From a bacterium (GTDB lineage Bacteria; Myxococcota; UBA727; JAUIJE01), in contig JAUIJE010000008.1 of NCBI GenBank assembly GCA_030431455.1, positions 62,001 through 126,000 on the forward strand: a DNA stretch of 64,000 nt, in the 5' to 3' direction. The notes beneath the pieces are model-generated. The model was not told the DNA's origin. It was given only the letters and a program-made list of their open reading frames with translations, and ran no database searches. Positions 1 to 9,605 of the stretch are shown piece by piece. A program made the position numbers and the translations under genes. Within the stretch, counting starts at the first letter, position 1. The number at the start of each line of letters is the position of its first letter.

Positions 1-983
1 TGTGCCCGTTGGACCTCGAACCACGCGTCCAGCCGGCCGCGGCGTTCGGCGGCCTCGGCGAGCGTGAGGTTGGCGTCCGCGCGCGCCCGTCCACCTTGGT
101 TGCGCGCGAACAGGGGAAACGGCACCGAGAGCGTCAGGAGTCCGGCCGCATACCCCGAGCCGCCGAGGGGCCAACCCACGTCCTGGGTCGTCACCGACGT
201 CCCCACGGTCACATCCGGCCAGGCCAGGCTCGATTGGAGCTCGACGTCGCGGCGGGCGGCGGCGACCTCCTGCCCGAGGGCCAGCAGATCGGGCCGTCCG
301 TCGACGGACGGGTCCGTCGTGGGGGGCGGCGGCGGCAACGACAGGCCCGCGGTGGGGGCCACCGGTGACGACATCCCCACCACCCGCCCCAGGTCGGCGC
401 AGGCGGCCTGGTACCGCGCCTGTTGTTGGCGTGCTTGCCCCGTGATGCGCGCGAGCTCGACCCGCCAAGCGTTGACGTCGGTGTCCGCCACCGCCCCGGC
501 ATCGCGTTGTTGGCGGGTGAGCTCCAGCAGGTGCCGCACCGCTTCGACCGTCTGCGTGAGCAAACGTCCCCGGTCCTGTTCGAGCTGGGCCACGACGTAG
601 GCACGGCGCACCGCGGCGATGACCTGGCCTTCGTTGTCGCGCTGCCGGGACTCTGCCGCATCGGCTTGGGCCGCGGCCAGAGACCGGGAATGCCCCCACC
701 GACCGAACAACGGCCACGCCTGGCTGACCCCCAACGTGACACCGCCGGCCGGGCGCCCAATGTAATTGTATCGCGGGAGGGCTTGCGCGCTGATTACCGG
801 GTTGGTGGGAAACGCCGCCGCCCCGGTCTGGGCCGCGGCTCCCAAGGCCCCCTGGGCCCGGCCTTGCTCGACGACGGGGCTGTGGGCGAGCGCGTGGGTC
901 ACCGCGTCGTCCACGTCCATCGGCGTGGGCGCGAACGCGGCCGGTCCCACCCAAGCCAAAAGCCAAAGCGCGGACGGGGTCAT
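1..983 (-). CDS. Outer-membrane efflux channel, TolC/CusC family (3' part cut by window edge)
   Basis: The minus-strand frame is open from an ATG at 983 to the left edge, so about 327 N-terminal residues are visible and the C-terminus is missing. It starts with a hydrophobic signal-like segment ([17 protein letters not shown]) followed by the TolC-type helical pattern: DAVTHALAHSPVV, alternating A/Q/R-rich heptads and proline-rich turns. It would form the trimeric outer-membrane duct for the RND pump encoded just upstream. Its ATG overlaps the TGA of the pump gene (980-982) by an ATGA junction, so the adaptor, pump and channel genes form one operon. The family call rests on the repeat pattern and the neighbours. 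Confidence 0.85.
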   Translation of the reverse strand, partial: MTPSALWLLAWVGPAAFAPTPMDVDDAVTHALAHSPVVEQGRAQGALGAAAQTGAAAFPTNPVISAQALPRYNYIGRPAGGVTLGVSQAWPLFGRWGHSRSLAAAQADAAESRQRDNEGQVIAAVRRAYVVAQLEQDRGRLLTQTVEAVRHLLELTRQQRDAGAVADTDVNAWRVELARITGQARQQQARYQAACADLGRVVGMSSPVAPTAGLSLPPPPPTTDPSVDGRPDLLALGQEVAAARRDVELQSSLAWPDVTVGTSVTTQDVGWPLGGSGYAAGLLTLSVPFPLFARNQGGRARADANLTLAEAAERRGRLDAWFEVQRA

Positions 984-3900
984 TCCGGCTCCGCCACGGT
1001 CCCGTACCGCAGACAGAGAGCAGGGAGCACAAACAGGTTGAGCAGCAACGAGCTGATGACGCCCCCGAGGACGACCACGGCAAGGGGGCGCTCGATTTCG
1101 TGTCCAGGAAGGTCGCCCCCGACGATGATGGGCAACAAAGCCAGGGTGGTGGTCAGCGCGGTCATGAGGATGGGACTCAGCCGCTCCACCGAGCCGCGCA
1201 CGATGAGGTCTCGGCCGAAGGGCATGCCCTCCTCGGCGGCGAGGTGCTCGTAGTGGCTCACAAGCATGATGCCGTTGCGGGCCGCGATGCCGAGCACGGT
1301 GATGAACCCGACCATCGATCCCAACGACAACACGCCCCCGTCGAGAGCCGCGGCAACCACGCCCCCCACAAACGCAAACGGCAACGTTGCCCCCACGAGC
1401 AAGGTGGTCCGCACCCGCCGAAAGCAGGTGTACAACGCGAGCAGGACCGCCAACCCCGCCAGCAAAGACATCCACACCAGCCGCCGCTGGATGCGTTGCC
1501 GTTCGGCGTACTCCCCGAGCAGCTTGGCATGGTGGCCACGAAACAACGGGAGTTCGCGCAGGGTGGCTTCGACCTCCCGCGCCACCGCCCCGAGGCTGCG
1601 ACCATTGACCTCGAACCCCACATCGATGCGACGCGATGCTCCCTCTCGAACAATCACATTGGGACCGGACACCACTGACACGTCCGCCACCGCCCCCAAC
1701 GGGACGTAGGCGCCATCAGGGGTGGGCACCGTGAGCCGCCGCAACGCGTCGACTTGATGCTGCATGGCTTCGCCGCCCCGCACCACGACGTCGATCACCC
1801 GTTGGTCCTGGTACAGCTCGCCCACTTTTGTCCCTTGCAGCGCGACCTCCGCCACGCGGCGGATGCGCGCAGGAGACAGCCCCAACCGGGCCGCGTCGCC
1901 CACGCGGACCCGCACCTCGACCTGCGGAACCCGGGTCTGCTGCTCGACCTTCGGGTGATCCACACCATCGATGGCCTCGAGCGCGGTGGCGATTCGTTGA
2001 GCGTCCTCGCGCAGTCCGTCGAGGTCCGCGCCGTAGATCCGCACCACCAAGGCCGTGCTCGCCCCGGTGAGCACTTCTTTGATCCGCTCCCGGAGGTAGG
2101 TCAGCACGTCGCGGTAGAGGCCCGGGTATCCGTCAACCACCGCCTGGACCTGAGCCAGGGTCGCATCGTAATCAGCGGCGGCGTCGATGCTGATCCAAAG
2201 CTCTGTGAAGTTGACCCCCACCACCTCGTCGGCGACCTCGGCGCGACCGAGGTGCGCGCCGAAATTGCGGACCCCAGGAATGTCCCGGATGGCATCGCTG
2301 GCGAGCAAGGTGTTCCGGGTCATGGCGGACAGAGAGGTCCCGGGAGGCATCACCCAATGCATCAGGAAATCGCGCTCGCGAAAGTCAGGCAAGAAGCTCT
2401 CGCCGAGCCCGAGGGCGCCCACCAAGGCCAGCACCGGGGCGAGCACCGCGACCCCCACCGCGCGCCGTGGGTGTCGCACCACCACGCCCAGCGTCCGCTG
2501 GTAACGAATGCGAAGCCAAGCCGCGACGGGGGAGACCCGTCGGTTGTCCTTTTTGCCCAGCAGCATCAGGCACAGCGCGGGCGTCACCGTGAGGGCCACG
2601 ATCAGAGAACTGACGATGGCGGCGGCGTAGGCGAGCGCCAGGGGCCGAAAGAAGGCGCCGGTGATGCCCTCCATCATGAACACAGGAAACAGCACCGCGA
2701 GGATGATGAGCGTGGCGTACACCACCGCTGCCCGCACCTCGAGCGATGCGGCCAAGACCACCTCGGCGGGCCGGCGCGTGCCCCCCTGGCGCGCCGCGAA
2801 CAGTCGTCGGTCGACGTTCTCCACATCGATGATGGCGTCGTCCACCACCTCGCCGAGGGCGATGATCAACCCTGCCAATGTCATGGTGTTGATGCTCTGA
2901 CCGAACGCGGTGAGCACCCACACCGCGGCGAGCAGCGACAACGGGATGACCAGGACGCTGATGAAGGCGGTGCGGAGATCAAACAAGAACAACAGCAACA
3001 CCGCGATGACCAACCCACAGCCGAGCAAGATCGAAACCGAGAGGTTGTCGAGCGACTGTTCGATGAAGGTCGCGGGCCGGAAGATTGTCGCGTCGACGTC
3101 GACCCCGGCCAACGCGGGCGCGAGCTCGGCGAGGACCGCGTCGACGCCCTCGGTCACGGTCAGGGTGTTGGCCCCGAGTTGCTTTTCCACGATGAGAAGC
3201 AGGCCGATGCCGGGGCCCACGAGACCGTCGCCGATGAGCGGCGGGTGACCGGTCTTGAGGTCCGCCACGTCTCCGATCACGATCGGGGCGCCATCGCGCT
3301 GGGCCACCGGGACCCCGGCGAGGTCTGCGGGCCGCTGCACCGCGGGGGCGTGGCGAACGGTGAGGCGCTGGTTGGGCGTCTCCAAAAAACCGCCGGCCGC
3401 GGGGAGCACGGCCTCGCGGGCGGCGCGTTCGATGTCGTCGATGGCCACCCCCCAGCGCTGGAGCCGCACAGGGTCGAACTGCACCGCGAGCTGCTCATTG
3501 CGCTGTCCCCACACCGCGACATTGGCCACGCCCGGCACCGCCATCAGCCGGGGGCGCATCGTCCACCGCACCAATGTCGACAGCTCGTCCAGGGACATGG
3601 TGTCGGCCCGCACCCCGATCTTGAGGATCCGGCTGGTCGATGACAAAGGCGGCAACATCACCGGGGCCCGGCCCACCTGCGGCAGTTGCGGACCGACCAC
3701 CGCCAACCGTTCCTGCACGAGTTGCCGCGCGCGCAGGACGTCGGTCCGGGACGAAAACTGCATCACCACCGACGACAGACCGGGAACGGACTTGGACCGC
3801 AGGTCGGACAAGCCGCCCACCCCGCTCAGCGCGTTTTCGAGGGGAACGGTGATCAGCGCTTCCACCTCGTCGGTGGTCAACCCGGGCGCTTCGGTCTGAA

Positions 3901-4069
3901 CCTCGACCCGCGGGGGCGCGAACTCGGGAAACACATCGAGCTGAGCCCCGCGGCCCGCGTCGATGCCGACCACGATCAACAACGCGGCCAGGGCGGTCAC
4001 CACAAGGCGGTTGTCGAGGCTGGTGCTCACCAACCGGTGCATCCACCCGGTGCGCGGCGGCTCGCTCAA
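980..4069 (-). CDS. Heavy-metal efflux RND transporter, CzcA/CusA family
   Basis: A 1029-residue inner-membrane proton-driven pump, close to the usual family length. After a first membrane helix it has the typical [18 protein letters not shown] porter entry. It also has the TM4 motif [13 protein letters not shown] with the acidic proton-relay residues, a second periplasmic domain and a C-terminal helix bundle. It should take up a metal ion from periplasm or membrane and pass it to the outer-membrane channel. The metal cannot be read from the sequence. The frame begins with a TTG overlapping the adaptor stop (TTGA). An ATG at 4042 ([11 protein letters not shown]) is an equally good start. It lies in a three-gene operon with adaptor and channel. 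Confidence 0.93.
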   Translation of the reverse strand: MSEPPRTGWMHRLVSTSLDNRLVVTALAALLIVVGIDAGRGAQLDVFPEFAPPRVEVQTEAPGLTTDEVEALITVPLENALSGVGGLSDLRSKSVPGLSSVVMQFSSRTDVLRARQLVQERLAVVGPQLPQVGRAPVMLPPLSSTSRILKIGVRADTMSLDELSTLVRWTMRPRLMAVPGVANVAVWGQRNEQLAVQFDPVRLQRWGVAIDDIERAAREAVLPAAGGFLETPNQRLTVRHAPAVQRPADLAGVPVAQRDGAPIVIGDVADLKTGHPPLIGDGLVGPGIGLLLIVEKQLGANTLTVTEGVDAVLAELAPALAGVDVDATIFRPATFIEQSLDNLSVSILLGCGLVIAVLLLFLFDLRTAFISVLVIPLSLLAAVWVLTAFGQSINTMTLAGLIIALGEVVDDAIIDVENVDRRLFAARQGGTRRPAEVVLAASLEVRAAVVYATLIILAVLFPVFMMEGITGAFFRPLALAYAAAIVSSLIVALTVTPALCLMLLGKKDNRRVSPVAAWLRIRYQRTLGVVVRHPRRAVGVAVLAPVLALVGALGLGESFLPDFRERDFLMHWVMPPGTSLSAMTRNTLLASDAIRDIPGVRNFGAHLGRAEVADEVVGVNFTELWISIDAAADYDATLAQVQAVVDGYPGLYRDVLTYLRERIKEVLTGASTALVVRIYGADLDGLREDAQRIATALEAIDGVDHPKVEQQTRVPQVEVRVRVGDAARLGLSPARIRRVAEVALQGTKVGELYQDQRVIDVVVRGGEAMQHQVDALRRLTVPTPDGAYVPLGAVADVSVVSGPNVIVREGASRRIDVGFEVNGRSLGAVAREVEATLRELPLFRGHHAKLLGEYAERQRIQRRLVWMSLLAGLAVLLALYTCFRRVRTTLLVGATLPFAFVGGVVAAALDGGVLSLGSMVGFITVLGIAARNGIMLVSHYEHLAAEEGMPFGRDLIVRGSVERLSPILMTALTTTLALLPIIVGGDLPGHEIERPLAVVVLGGVISSLLLNLFVLPALCLRYGTVAEPE

Positions 4070-5235
4070 TGGCCCACCCCGGTCTCGGTGCCGATGAGTT
4101 CGGGGACGCCGACCGTCACCACCCGCGTGTCCACCGGCGGTCCCTGGCGCAGGCGGTGGTGGGCCTCGTCGAGGGGGGGGCCCAGCTCCACCGGGGTCCG
4201 CACGAACACGCCGGGTTCGCGCACCACGTACACCTGGGGCCTTCCCCGCGGGTCGTAGAACAGCGCGCTGTCCGGCACCGCCACCGCCGCGGCGGTGGCC
4301 CGCGGAATCGCCACGTCGACGCGGGCGCCGAGGGGGAGGCGCGTCCCTTGGTCCAGGGCGAACACGACCTGCACATTGGGATTTGTGCCAAGCCCCACCG
4401 GAGGTTGGGACACGCGCGCCGCGGCCGCCCAGGTGTCACCCCCGGGCAGCCGCACGCGGGCGGGTGCATCGGACGCGAGGCGAGTCACGTCGCCGACGAA
4501 CACCGCGGCGACAACCTGCAAGTGATCGAGGTCGGCCACGGTGAACAGCGGCGTGCCTGCGTCGACGAGCTGGCCCGCGGTCACGGCCACACTGAGCAAG
4601 CTGCCCGCCAGCGGTGATCGCAAGGGGAGCACCACGTCGGCATCGAGCGGCCGTTGACCGAGTCGTTTGACCCGCTGTCGTGCGGCCCCCAACTCCGCGT
4701 TGGCCGCGGCCAAGTCTGCGTTGGCCTGCTCGACGGTGCGGGCGCTGGCAGAGCCCTCCGCGAACAGGCCCGCGACGCGGGTTGCGTTCTTGCTGGCGGC
4801 GTCCACCCGGGCTTGGGCTGCCTCTTCGGCGGCCTGGGCTTCGATGCCGACAAAGCGTTGGGGGGACACGATCGGCAGCAGACGCGCCAACCGTTGACCG
4901 GAAGTGACCTCGGTACCGGGCACCAGCGCAGCGGGGCCCGCCAGCACCGTGCCCGCGAGGGGCGCGCGCACATCCGCCCGCCCGCCGGGCCGTGCGGTCA
5001 CCACGCCGGTGGTGACCAGGTCGTCCGTGGTGGTTGCGGCCATCGCCAACGGTGCGGTGGCGAGCCGGATGCGGGCCATCGCGTCCGCCGTCAGCGTCAC
5101 CGCGTGCACGCCGTCGTCGAGCACCACGGCGTGACCCGGCGGCGGGCGGTCGCTCTTCCCCATTGGGGGCGCCCCGCAACCGGTGAGGACCGGCGCGAGG
5201 ACCGCAGGCGCGAGCAGGCGGAGCATCGTGGGCAT
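4066..5235 (-). CDS. RND efflux periplasmic adaptor lipoprotein, HlyD/CusB family
   Basis: About 389 residues. The start ATG at 5235 was chosen because it begins a lipoprotein signal peptide (MPTMLRLLAPAV...) ending in the lipobox LTGC. The open frame upstream runs into the control region. Downstream come a barrel-sandwich half (ADVRAPLAGTVL), a long alanine-rich helical hairpin, the second lipoyl half (VVLPLRSPLAGSLL) and beta-barrel and membrane-proximal domains. It bridges the RND pump and the outer-membrane channel and may hand over metal ions. It is the first gene of the operon, divergent from the two-component genes, with paired direct repeats in the shared intergenic region. Confidence 0.9.
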   Translation of the reverse strand: MPTMLRLLAPAVLAPVLTGCGAPPMGKSDRPPPGHAVVLDDGVHAVTLTADAMARIRLATAPLAMAATTTDDLVTTGVVTARPGGRADVRAPLAGTVLAGPAALVPGTEVTSGQRLARLLPIVSPQRFVGIEAQAAEEAAQARVDAASKNATRVAGLFAEGSASARTVEQANADLAAANAELGAARQRVKRLGQRPLDADVVLPLRSPLAGSLLSVAVTAGQLVDAGTPLFTVADLDHLQVVAAVFVGDVTRLASDAPARVRLPGGDTWAAAARVSQPPVGLGTNPNVQVVFALDQGTRLPLGARVDVAIPRATAAAVAVPDSALFYDPRGRPQVYVVREPGVFVRTPVELGPPLDEAHHRLRQGPPVDTRVVTVGVPELIGTETGVGH

Positions 5236-5258
5236 GACCTGCACGCTATCGGGACAAG

Positions 5259-5276
5259 CTGAAGCCAACCTGAAGC
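5259..5276. promoter_or_regulatory. Paired CTGAAGC direct repeats with 11-bp period: candidate response-regulator box
   Basis: CTGAAGC occurs at 5259-5265 and again at 5270-5276. These are exact 7-mers separated by 4 bp, so one helical turn apart. This is the usual geometry of binding sites for OmpR/PhoB-family dimers. The site lies in the short divergent region between the adaptor gene (start 5235) and the response regulator gene (start 5332), where a metal-responsive regulator could control both transcripts. The geometry is seen directly; the regulator assignment is inferred. Confidence 0.55.
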
Positions 5277-5331
5277 GCTTCTACCGGCCGCGCGCGCTGG
5301 ACACCGGCGGCCCGCGGCATCATGGTGGGGC

Positions 5332-6012
5332 ATGGCCCGTTTGCTCATCGTGGAGGACGAACCGACCCTGGCCGCGGCCTTGGCGCAAGGGTTGCGCGAG
5401 ATGGGCCACACGTGTCGGGTGGCCGGCGACGGCGACACCGCTTGGTGGGAATTGGAGAATGAAGCGATCGACCTCGTGGTGCTCGACGTGATGATCCCCG
5501 GACTGTCCGGGCTCGCTCTGTGCCGGCGCCTCCGCCAAATGGGGGATACCTTGCCGGTGTTGATGCTCACCGCGCGCGACGCCATCGACGACGTGGTCGA
5601 GGGGCTGGACGCGGGGGCGGACGACTACCTCACCAAGCCGTTCGCGTTCGCCGAACTCACCGCGCGCATCGCGTCGTTGCTGCGCCGGGTGTCCGGCCAG
5701 GCCAACGCCGGGCACCTCCGGGTGGGGGCGTTGGGGCTCGATCTGAAATCGCGCCGCGCCCACGTCGACGACCGGGAGGCGGTGCTCACCGCGCACGAGT
5801 TCAGCCTGCTCGAGTTCATGATGCGCCGCGCCGGCATGGTGGTGACCAGGACGCAGCTCATGGCCGCGGGCTGGGATGACGAGGACGTGCCGGCCAATGT
5901 GTTGGAGGTGCATGTCTCCAACCTTCGGCGCAAGCTCGACCCCACGGACACCCGCCGCTTCATTCGCACCATGCGCGGGGTGGGGTACCGCCTGACGGAA
6001 GGAGACGCGTGA
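5332..6012 (+). CDS. Response regulator, OmpR/PhoB family (CusR-like)
   Basis: 226 residues. The N-terminal receiver domain shows the acidic pair VEDE (8-10), the phosphoacceptor Asp52 in VVLDVMIPG and the conserved lysine in LTKPF. A winged-helix DNA-binding domain follows (LTAHEFSLLEFM, RRKLDP, RTMRGVGYRL). It is the transcription factor of the adjacent histidine kinase, whose GTG start overlaps its TGA. Divergence from the RND operon and the 11-bp-period repeats between them suggest that it activates metal efflux and its own gene. Confidence 0.94.
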   Translation: MARLLIVEDEPTLAAALAQGLREMGHTCRVAGDGDTAWWELENEAIDLVVLDVMIPGLSGLALCRRLRQMGDTLPVLMLTARDAIDDVVEGLDAGADDYLTKPFAFAELTARIASLLRRVSGQANAGHLRVGALGLDLKSRRAHVDDREAVLTAHEFSLLEFMMRRAGMVVTRTQLMAAGWDDEDVPANVLEVHVSNLRRKLDPTDTRRFIRTMRGVGYRLTEGDA

Positions 6013-7490
6013 AGGCCGCCCGCACCCTCCGCGCGCGGATCTTTCTCGCGGTGGTCGCGCCGGCGGTGGGCGTGCTCGCGGTCAGCCTCGCCGTCACCTA
6101 CGTTCAGGTGCGGCAGGATCGGCTCGACGACGTGGACCGCACCCTCCAGGCCCATGCATTTGCATTGGCCGGCCTGGCCGAGTTTGGTCCCGCGGGCTGG
6201 AGCATGGAAGTGGACCTCGACCAAGCGGTGCAGAGCGACCTCGTGCGCTCCGTGGCCCGGTGGCGTCTGCAGGTGTTTCCCTGTGGCGAGGTCCTGGCCC
6301 AGAGTCGCCCGCTGTGGCACGCCCCCTGTGTGGCGCCGGCTTTGCCCACCCCGACGGTGCTTCGCGACGACGATCTGCCCGCGCTGCGGACCGCCACCGC
6401 GGAGACCGTGGAGACCGCGCAGGGTCCTCTTCGTGCCTGGTCGGGTGTGTTCGCGGCGCGGCGAGATCGCGACGGCCTTCCCCCCAGCGGTACCGCGTCC
6501 GTGGCGTCACCCGCGGGCGAGGCGGGACTCGTGCAGCTGATGGTGGCGCAGGACCTTGCCCCGCTCACCGCCGACCTGCGGCGCCTGCTGCTCGATATGT
6601 TGCTGGTGGGCTTTGCCCTCCTCGGCGCCGCCATCGCGGTGGCGTTGGTTTTGGCGCGATCGCTCGCGCGCCCGGTGGAAGCGATGGCCGCCGCCGCCGA
6701 GGCGTTCCGCACCCCCGAGCGCGACGTGTTCGTGGCCCCGGGCGGTGGCTCGACCGAACTCGAAGCCCTCGGGGACGCGTTGCATGCGGCGTTCGCCCGG
6801 GTGCACGACGCGTTCGCGCGCGAACGGCGGTTCACGTCCGACGCCGCGCACGAGCTGCGGACCCCGCTGAGCGCGATTCGGACTCGCTGCGAAGTCGCCC
6901 TGACCCGCGACCGCGCCCCCGCGGAGTGGCGCGCGGTGGTGACCGACGCGCTCGCGATGGCCATCCGGCTCCAGGACATCGTCGAGGGCCTGCTGGTCCT
7001 CGCCCGGACTGACGGTACGGCCCGCGCCCACGTCCGGGAGCTGGCGATCGCCACCCTACTCGACGATGTCCTCGATGGACTCGCCCCCGAGGCGCGCCGC
7101 TTGGTGCACACCAGTGCCCGCCCCGATCTCACCGTCCACGGTGATCCTGTGCTGCTGACCCAAGCGGTGAGCAACCTCGTGACCAACGCCGTGGCCCACA
7201 CCCCCGACGGGGCCCGGGTCTCGGTCACCGCGCAGGAGGTCGCCGGTGGGGTGCGCATCGCGGTGGCCGACGACGGCCCGGGCATCCCCGGTGACGTGTT
7301 GCCGCGGGTGTTCGATCGGTTCTTTCGGGTCGACGACGCGCGCCATCGCGCCGCGGGAGGCGCCGGGCTCGGCCTCTCCATTGCCCGCACGATCGTCGAG
7401 CACCACGGTGGGACGCTCGATGCGACGAGCACCCCGGGGCGGGGCTCGGTCTTCACCATTGAGCTGCCCGACGCGGCGGGTCGTGGCTAA
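6009..7490 (+). CDS. Membrane sensor histidine kinase (CusS/QseC-like)
   Basis: 493 residues from a GTG that overlaps the stop of the response regulator gene. TM helix 1 (about 11-32), a periplasmic sensor region of roughly 150 residues, TM2 (about 195-218) and a HAMP segment precede the H-box SDAAHELRTPLSA. The ATPase domain has NLVTNAVAHTPDGA, DDGPGIP, the FDRFFRV F-box and GAGLGLSI. It should sense a periplasmic metal and phosphorylate the regulator encoded upstream. Codons for residues 49-53 include one copy of the CAATG-N4-TGCA sequence (6155-6167). The stop codon overlaps that of the convergent small gene through CTAA. Confidence 0.94.
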   Translation: MKAARTLRARIFLAVVAPAVGVLAVSLAVTYVQVRQDRLDDVDRTLQAHAFALAGLAEFGPAGWSMEVDLDQAVQSDLVRSVARWRLQVFPCGEVLAQSRPLWHAPCVAPALPTPTVLRDDDLPALRTATAETVETAQGPLRAWSGVFAARRDRDGLPPSGTASVASPAGEAGLVQLMVAQDLAPLTADLRRLLLDMLLVGFALLGAAIAVALVLARSLARPVEAMAAAAEAFRTPERDVFVAPGGGSTELEALGDALHAAFARVHDAFARERRFTSDAAHELRTPLSAIRTRCEVALTRDRAPAEWRAVVTDALAMAIRLQDIVEGLLVLARTDGTARAHVRELAIATLLDDVLDGLAPEARRLVHTSARPDLTVHGDPVLLTQAVSNLVTNAVAHTPDGARVSVTAQEVAGGVRIAVADDGPGIPGDVLPRVFDRFFRVDDARHRAAGGAGLGLSIARTIVEHHGGTLDATSTPGRGSVFTIELPDAAGRG

Positions 7491-7714
7491 CGCCCCGCGA
7501 GCAGCGCCGCGAGGTCGTCGCAGTCGCGCTCCAAGAACCGCAACCGCTCGACGGCTTTTTGCACCGCGGCCACCGAGCAGTGCCCCGTGTCCAATGCTTC
7601 TGCAATCTGGGCGAGGCCGTCGCCCTCCAGGCCGTACACCAGCATCACGTCCTTGGTGATCCACGAACCGTCCGTGGCCCCCCCGCGGCGCAGTCGTCCG
7701 TCGCTCTCGCGCAC
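7487..7714 (-). CDS. Small hypothetical protein downstream of the ATP-grasp gene
   Basis: 75 residues from a GTG at 7714, two bases past the TGA of the ATP-grasp gene, in a different frame. The product has a Gly/Arg-rich start and then DVMLVYGLEGDGLAQIAEALD, two predicted helices and a Leu/Asp-rich end. No family is recognised; the helical stretch resembles a small helix-turn-helix or protein-interaction module. Normal codon bias, absence of internal stops and tight spacing support a real gene translationally coupled to its neighbour. A frameshifted C-terminal extension of the ATP-grasp protein is the main alternative. It contains one CAATG-N4-TGCA copy. Confidence 0.55.
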   Translation of the reverse strand: MRESDGRLRRGGATDGSWITKDVMLVYGLEGDGLAQIAEALDTGHCSVAAVQKAVERLRFLERDCDDLAALLAGR

Positions 7715-7716
7715 CC

Positions 7717-8748
7717 TCAGCGCCCCGGGGGGCCGAAGGTGAGCGCGTCGGTCTCGAGGAGATAGCGCCACCGGCGCGACCCTTTGACCGGGCGCTTTTG
7801 GTGGGCGCGGCGCAACAGCCCGATCACCACCACCCCGCCCGTCCACCGGGCGTTGAGCTCGACCAGGGGCCGCAGCACGGGCTCGCCGTCCGGCCCCTCG
7901 AACACAAACGCATCGATGCCACAGGCCCCGTAAAAGCCCTGGGCCGCGGCCTCTTTGCCGATCTTGAGCGCGGTGTCGCGCAGCTCGTCGTCGAAGGTGC
8001 TGCCTGACGTGACGTTGCCCTTGCCGTCGATGCGGCCTTCGTTGCCGCCGTAAACGCCGGACCGCGACACGATGATGCGGGTGGTCCCCAGCAGCTCGAC
8101 CTTGCCCTTTTTGTCGATGTACAGCTGCGCGGACAGGTCCTCGGTGCGCTCCACCCAGGGCTCCATCATCGCGCCACCTCGACGAGACAGCCCGGGAAAG
8201 CCGCGCACGACCTTCTCGTCGACTTTGCCGTTGCGGCCCCCGACCCGGCCGCGCCCGGACGTGCCGTAGCGCGGCTTGAGGGTGTAGGCGCCCTCGGTCC
8301 AGCTCGGCCAATCGCGGGTCCGGCTTTCGATGTGGGCCCGGGCCTTGTCCGCGTTGTCGAGCAGGTCGGGGTCCATGACCTCGACCAAGCCGTAGAAGTC
8401 GTCGGGGGCGAAGCCCAGCTTCTTGACGATCTCTTGGGCGAAGGCTTTGTCGTGCACCTTCTTGACGATCTTGGGCCGCACCGCGGCGTAGCGAATGCGG
8501 CGCTCGTCGGCGACCTTCACCGCTTCATCTGTGGATAGCCAAGGGACGAGACCTTCGACGTTGTCGATCCACGGGAAGATGGGCGGGTCGGTGCGCGAGG
8601 TGGCATCGAGCAACAGCAGCTTGGCGTCGGGGTCGAACAGCGACACCCAGGCCTGGGCGAGGGTGCGCACCGGTCCGAGGCGCAGGCCATTGCGCCAATG
8701 GGACCCCTCTTCGGCCCCGAAGTTGGGAAACAAGATTGCGTGGTTCAC
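7717..8748 (-). CDS. ATP-grasp domain protein
   Basis: 343 residues. The start is the GTG at 8748, which overlaps the TGA of the upstream DUF455 gene (GTGA) and begins VNHAILFPNFG. The middle contains an ATP-grasp lysine and glycine-rich loop (LKPRYGTSGRGR). The C-terminal part contains LVELNARWTGG, whose Glu/Asn match the Mg-binding residues of ATP-grasp ligases. ATP-grasp enzymes join a carboxylate to an amine through an acyl-phosphate; the substrate here is unknown. Pairing with a ferritin-like oxidoreductase suggests a two-step modification of an amino acid, peptide or small molecule. Confidence 0.75.
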   Translation of the reverse strand: MNHAILFPNFGAEEGSHWRNGLRLGPVRTLAQAWVSLFDPDAKLLLLDATSRTDPPIFPWIDNVEGLVPWLSTDEAVKVADERRIRYAAVRPKIVKKVHDKAFAQEIVKKLGFAPDDFYGLVEVMDPDLLDNADKARAHIESRTRDWPSWTEGAYTLKPRYGTSGRGRVGGRNGKVDEKVVRGFPGLSRRGGAMMEPWVERTEDLSAQLYIDKKGKVELLGTTRIIVSRSGVYGGNEGRIDGKGNVTSGSTFDDELRDTALKIGKEAAAQGFYGACGIDAFVFEGPDGEPVLRPLVELNARWTGGVVVIGLLRRAHQKRPVKGSRRWRYLLETDALTFGPPGR

Positions 8749-9584
8749 GTCTGCTCGTACGGTTTTTTGTGTTGGACGTATTCGATCATGGCACACGACA
8801 GTCCGGCCTTCTTGCGCGCGCCCACATCGAAACGCCGGCCCTTGGCCCGGGCCGCGGACAGGGGAAACGGCACATGGTCGGCGTACCCGTCGGGGAGCGG
8901 CCGGCGGTTGAGCTTTTCGAACCAGGTGCGGGCGAGGGCCACATGGCCAATCTCGTCATCGTGGATGCGCTGCAAGATGGCGGCGACCCTATCATCCCCC
9001 GCCCGGGCGAAGGCGTCGCGGTACAGGAGGGTGAAGTCGAGGTTGGCCTGCTCCAAGGTCAGGCCCATGCCGGCCAAAAAGCCGAGCAGCCCGGGGTGGT
9101 CGTCGGCCCCGGTGGGCAGCACGTCCCAGAAATAGCCAGACAAGGGAAACGAGCCGAACGGGTGGCCGCGCTCCTCGAGCACGTCGAGGTACAGCCCGAG
9201 GTGGATCTGCTCCTCGGCCAGCGCCTGCAACAGACCGCGGCGCAGGGCCGGGGGCGCGTCGGGGTAGGCGAGCAACGCCCACGCGAACAGCTCCACCGCC
9301 ATCAGCTCGTGGTGGGCAAACCGGCTGAGGGTGCGGGCCGCGGCCACGGGGTCGGACAGCTGGGCGAGCTTGGGCAGGCGCGCGGGCTTGTCCGGGCACA
9401 GCGCGATGGCGGCGTCACGCGCGGGCCAGGCCACAAACCGCGCCTCGTGGGGCACGTCGGCGAGCCCGGCGGGGGGCACGAGCTTGTCGGACAGCGCGCC
9501 CCCTTCGAGCAACCGCAGGCAATACCCCGCGACGGTGCGCGGGGTGAAAGCGGACGGCGGGGTGTCGGACGGGGTCGGGGTCAC
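8745..9584 (-). CDS. DUF455 family ferritin-like protein
   Basis: 279 residues from a GTG at 9584 preceded by GGAG. It is a helical protein with iron-ligand-like motifs spaced as in ferritin-like four-helix bundles: AHHELMAVELFAW, LAEEQIHLG and HDDEIGHVAL. This is the pattern of DUF455 (COG2833), whose members are thought to bind a di-metal centre but have no settled reaction. It is the first gene of an apparent two- or three-gene operon with the ATP-grasp gene. The role is not known. Confidence 0.8.
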   Translation of the reverse strand: MTPTPSDTPPSAFTPRTVAGYCLRLLEGGALSDKLVPPAGLADVPHEARFVAWPARDAAIALCPDKPARLPKLAQLSDPVAAARTLSRFAHHELMAVELFAWALLAYPDAPPALRRGLLQALAEEQIHLGLYLDVLEERGHPFGSFPLSGYFWDVLPTGADDHPGLLGFLAGMGLTLEQANLDFTLLYRDAFARAGDDRVAAILQRIHDDEIGHVALARTWFEKLNRRPLPDGYADHVPFPLSAARAKGRRFDVGARKKAGLSCAMIEYVQHKKPYEQT

Positions 9585-9605
9585 GGCTCTCCAAGTGGAG
9601 AGGCC

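Noticed and set aside
5235-5268. Longer adaptor protein starting at 5268
   Set aside because: The extra residues would precede a complete lipoprotein signal peptide and overlap the direct repeats; the ATG at 5235 is a better start.
7487-7714. Frameshifted C-terminal end of the ATP-grasp protein
   Set aside because: The ATP-grasp protein already contains its metal-binding motif and ends normally. The small frame has its own GTG start. Not fully excluded; reads across 7700-7730 would decide.
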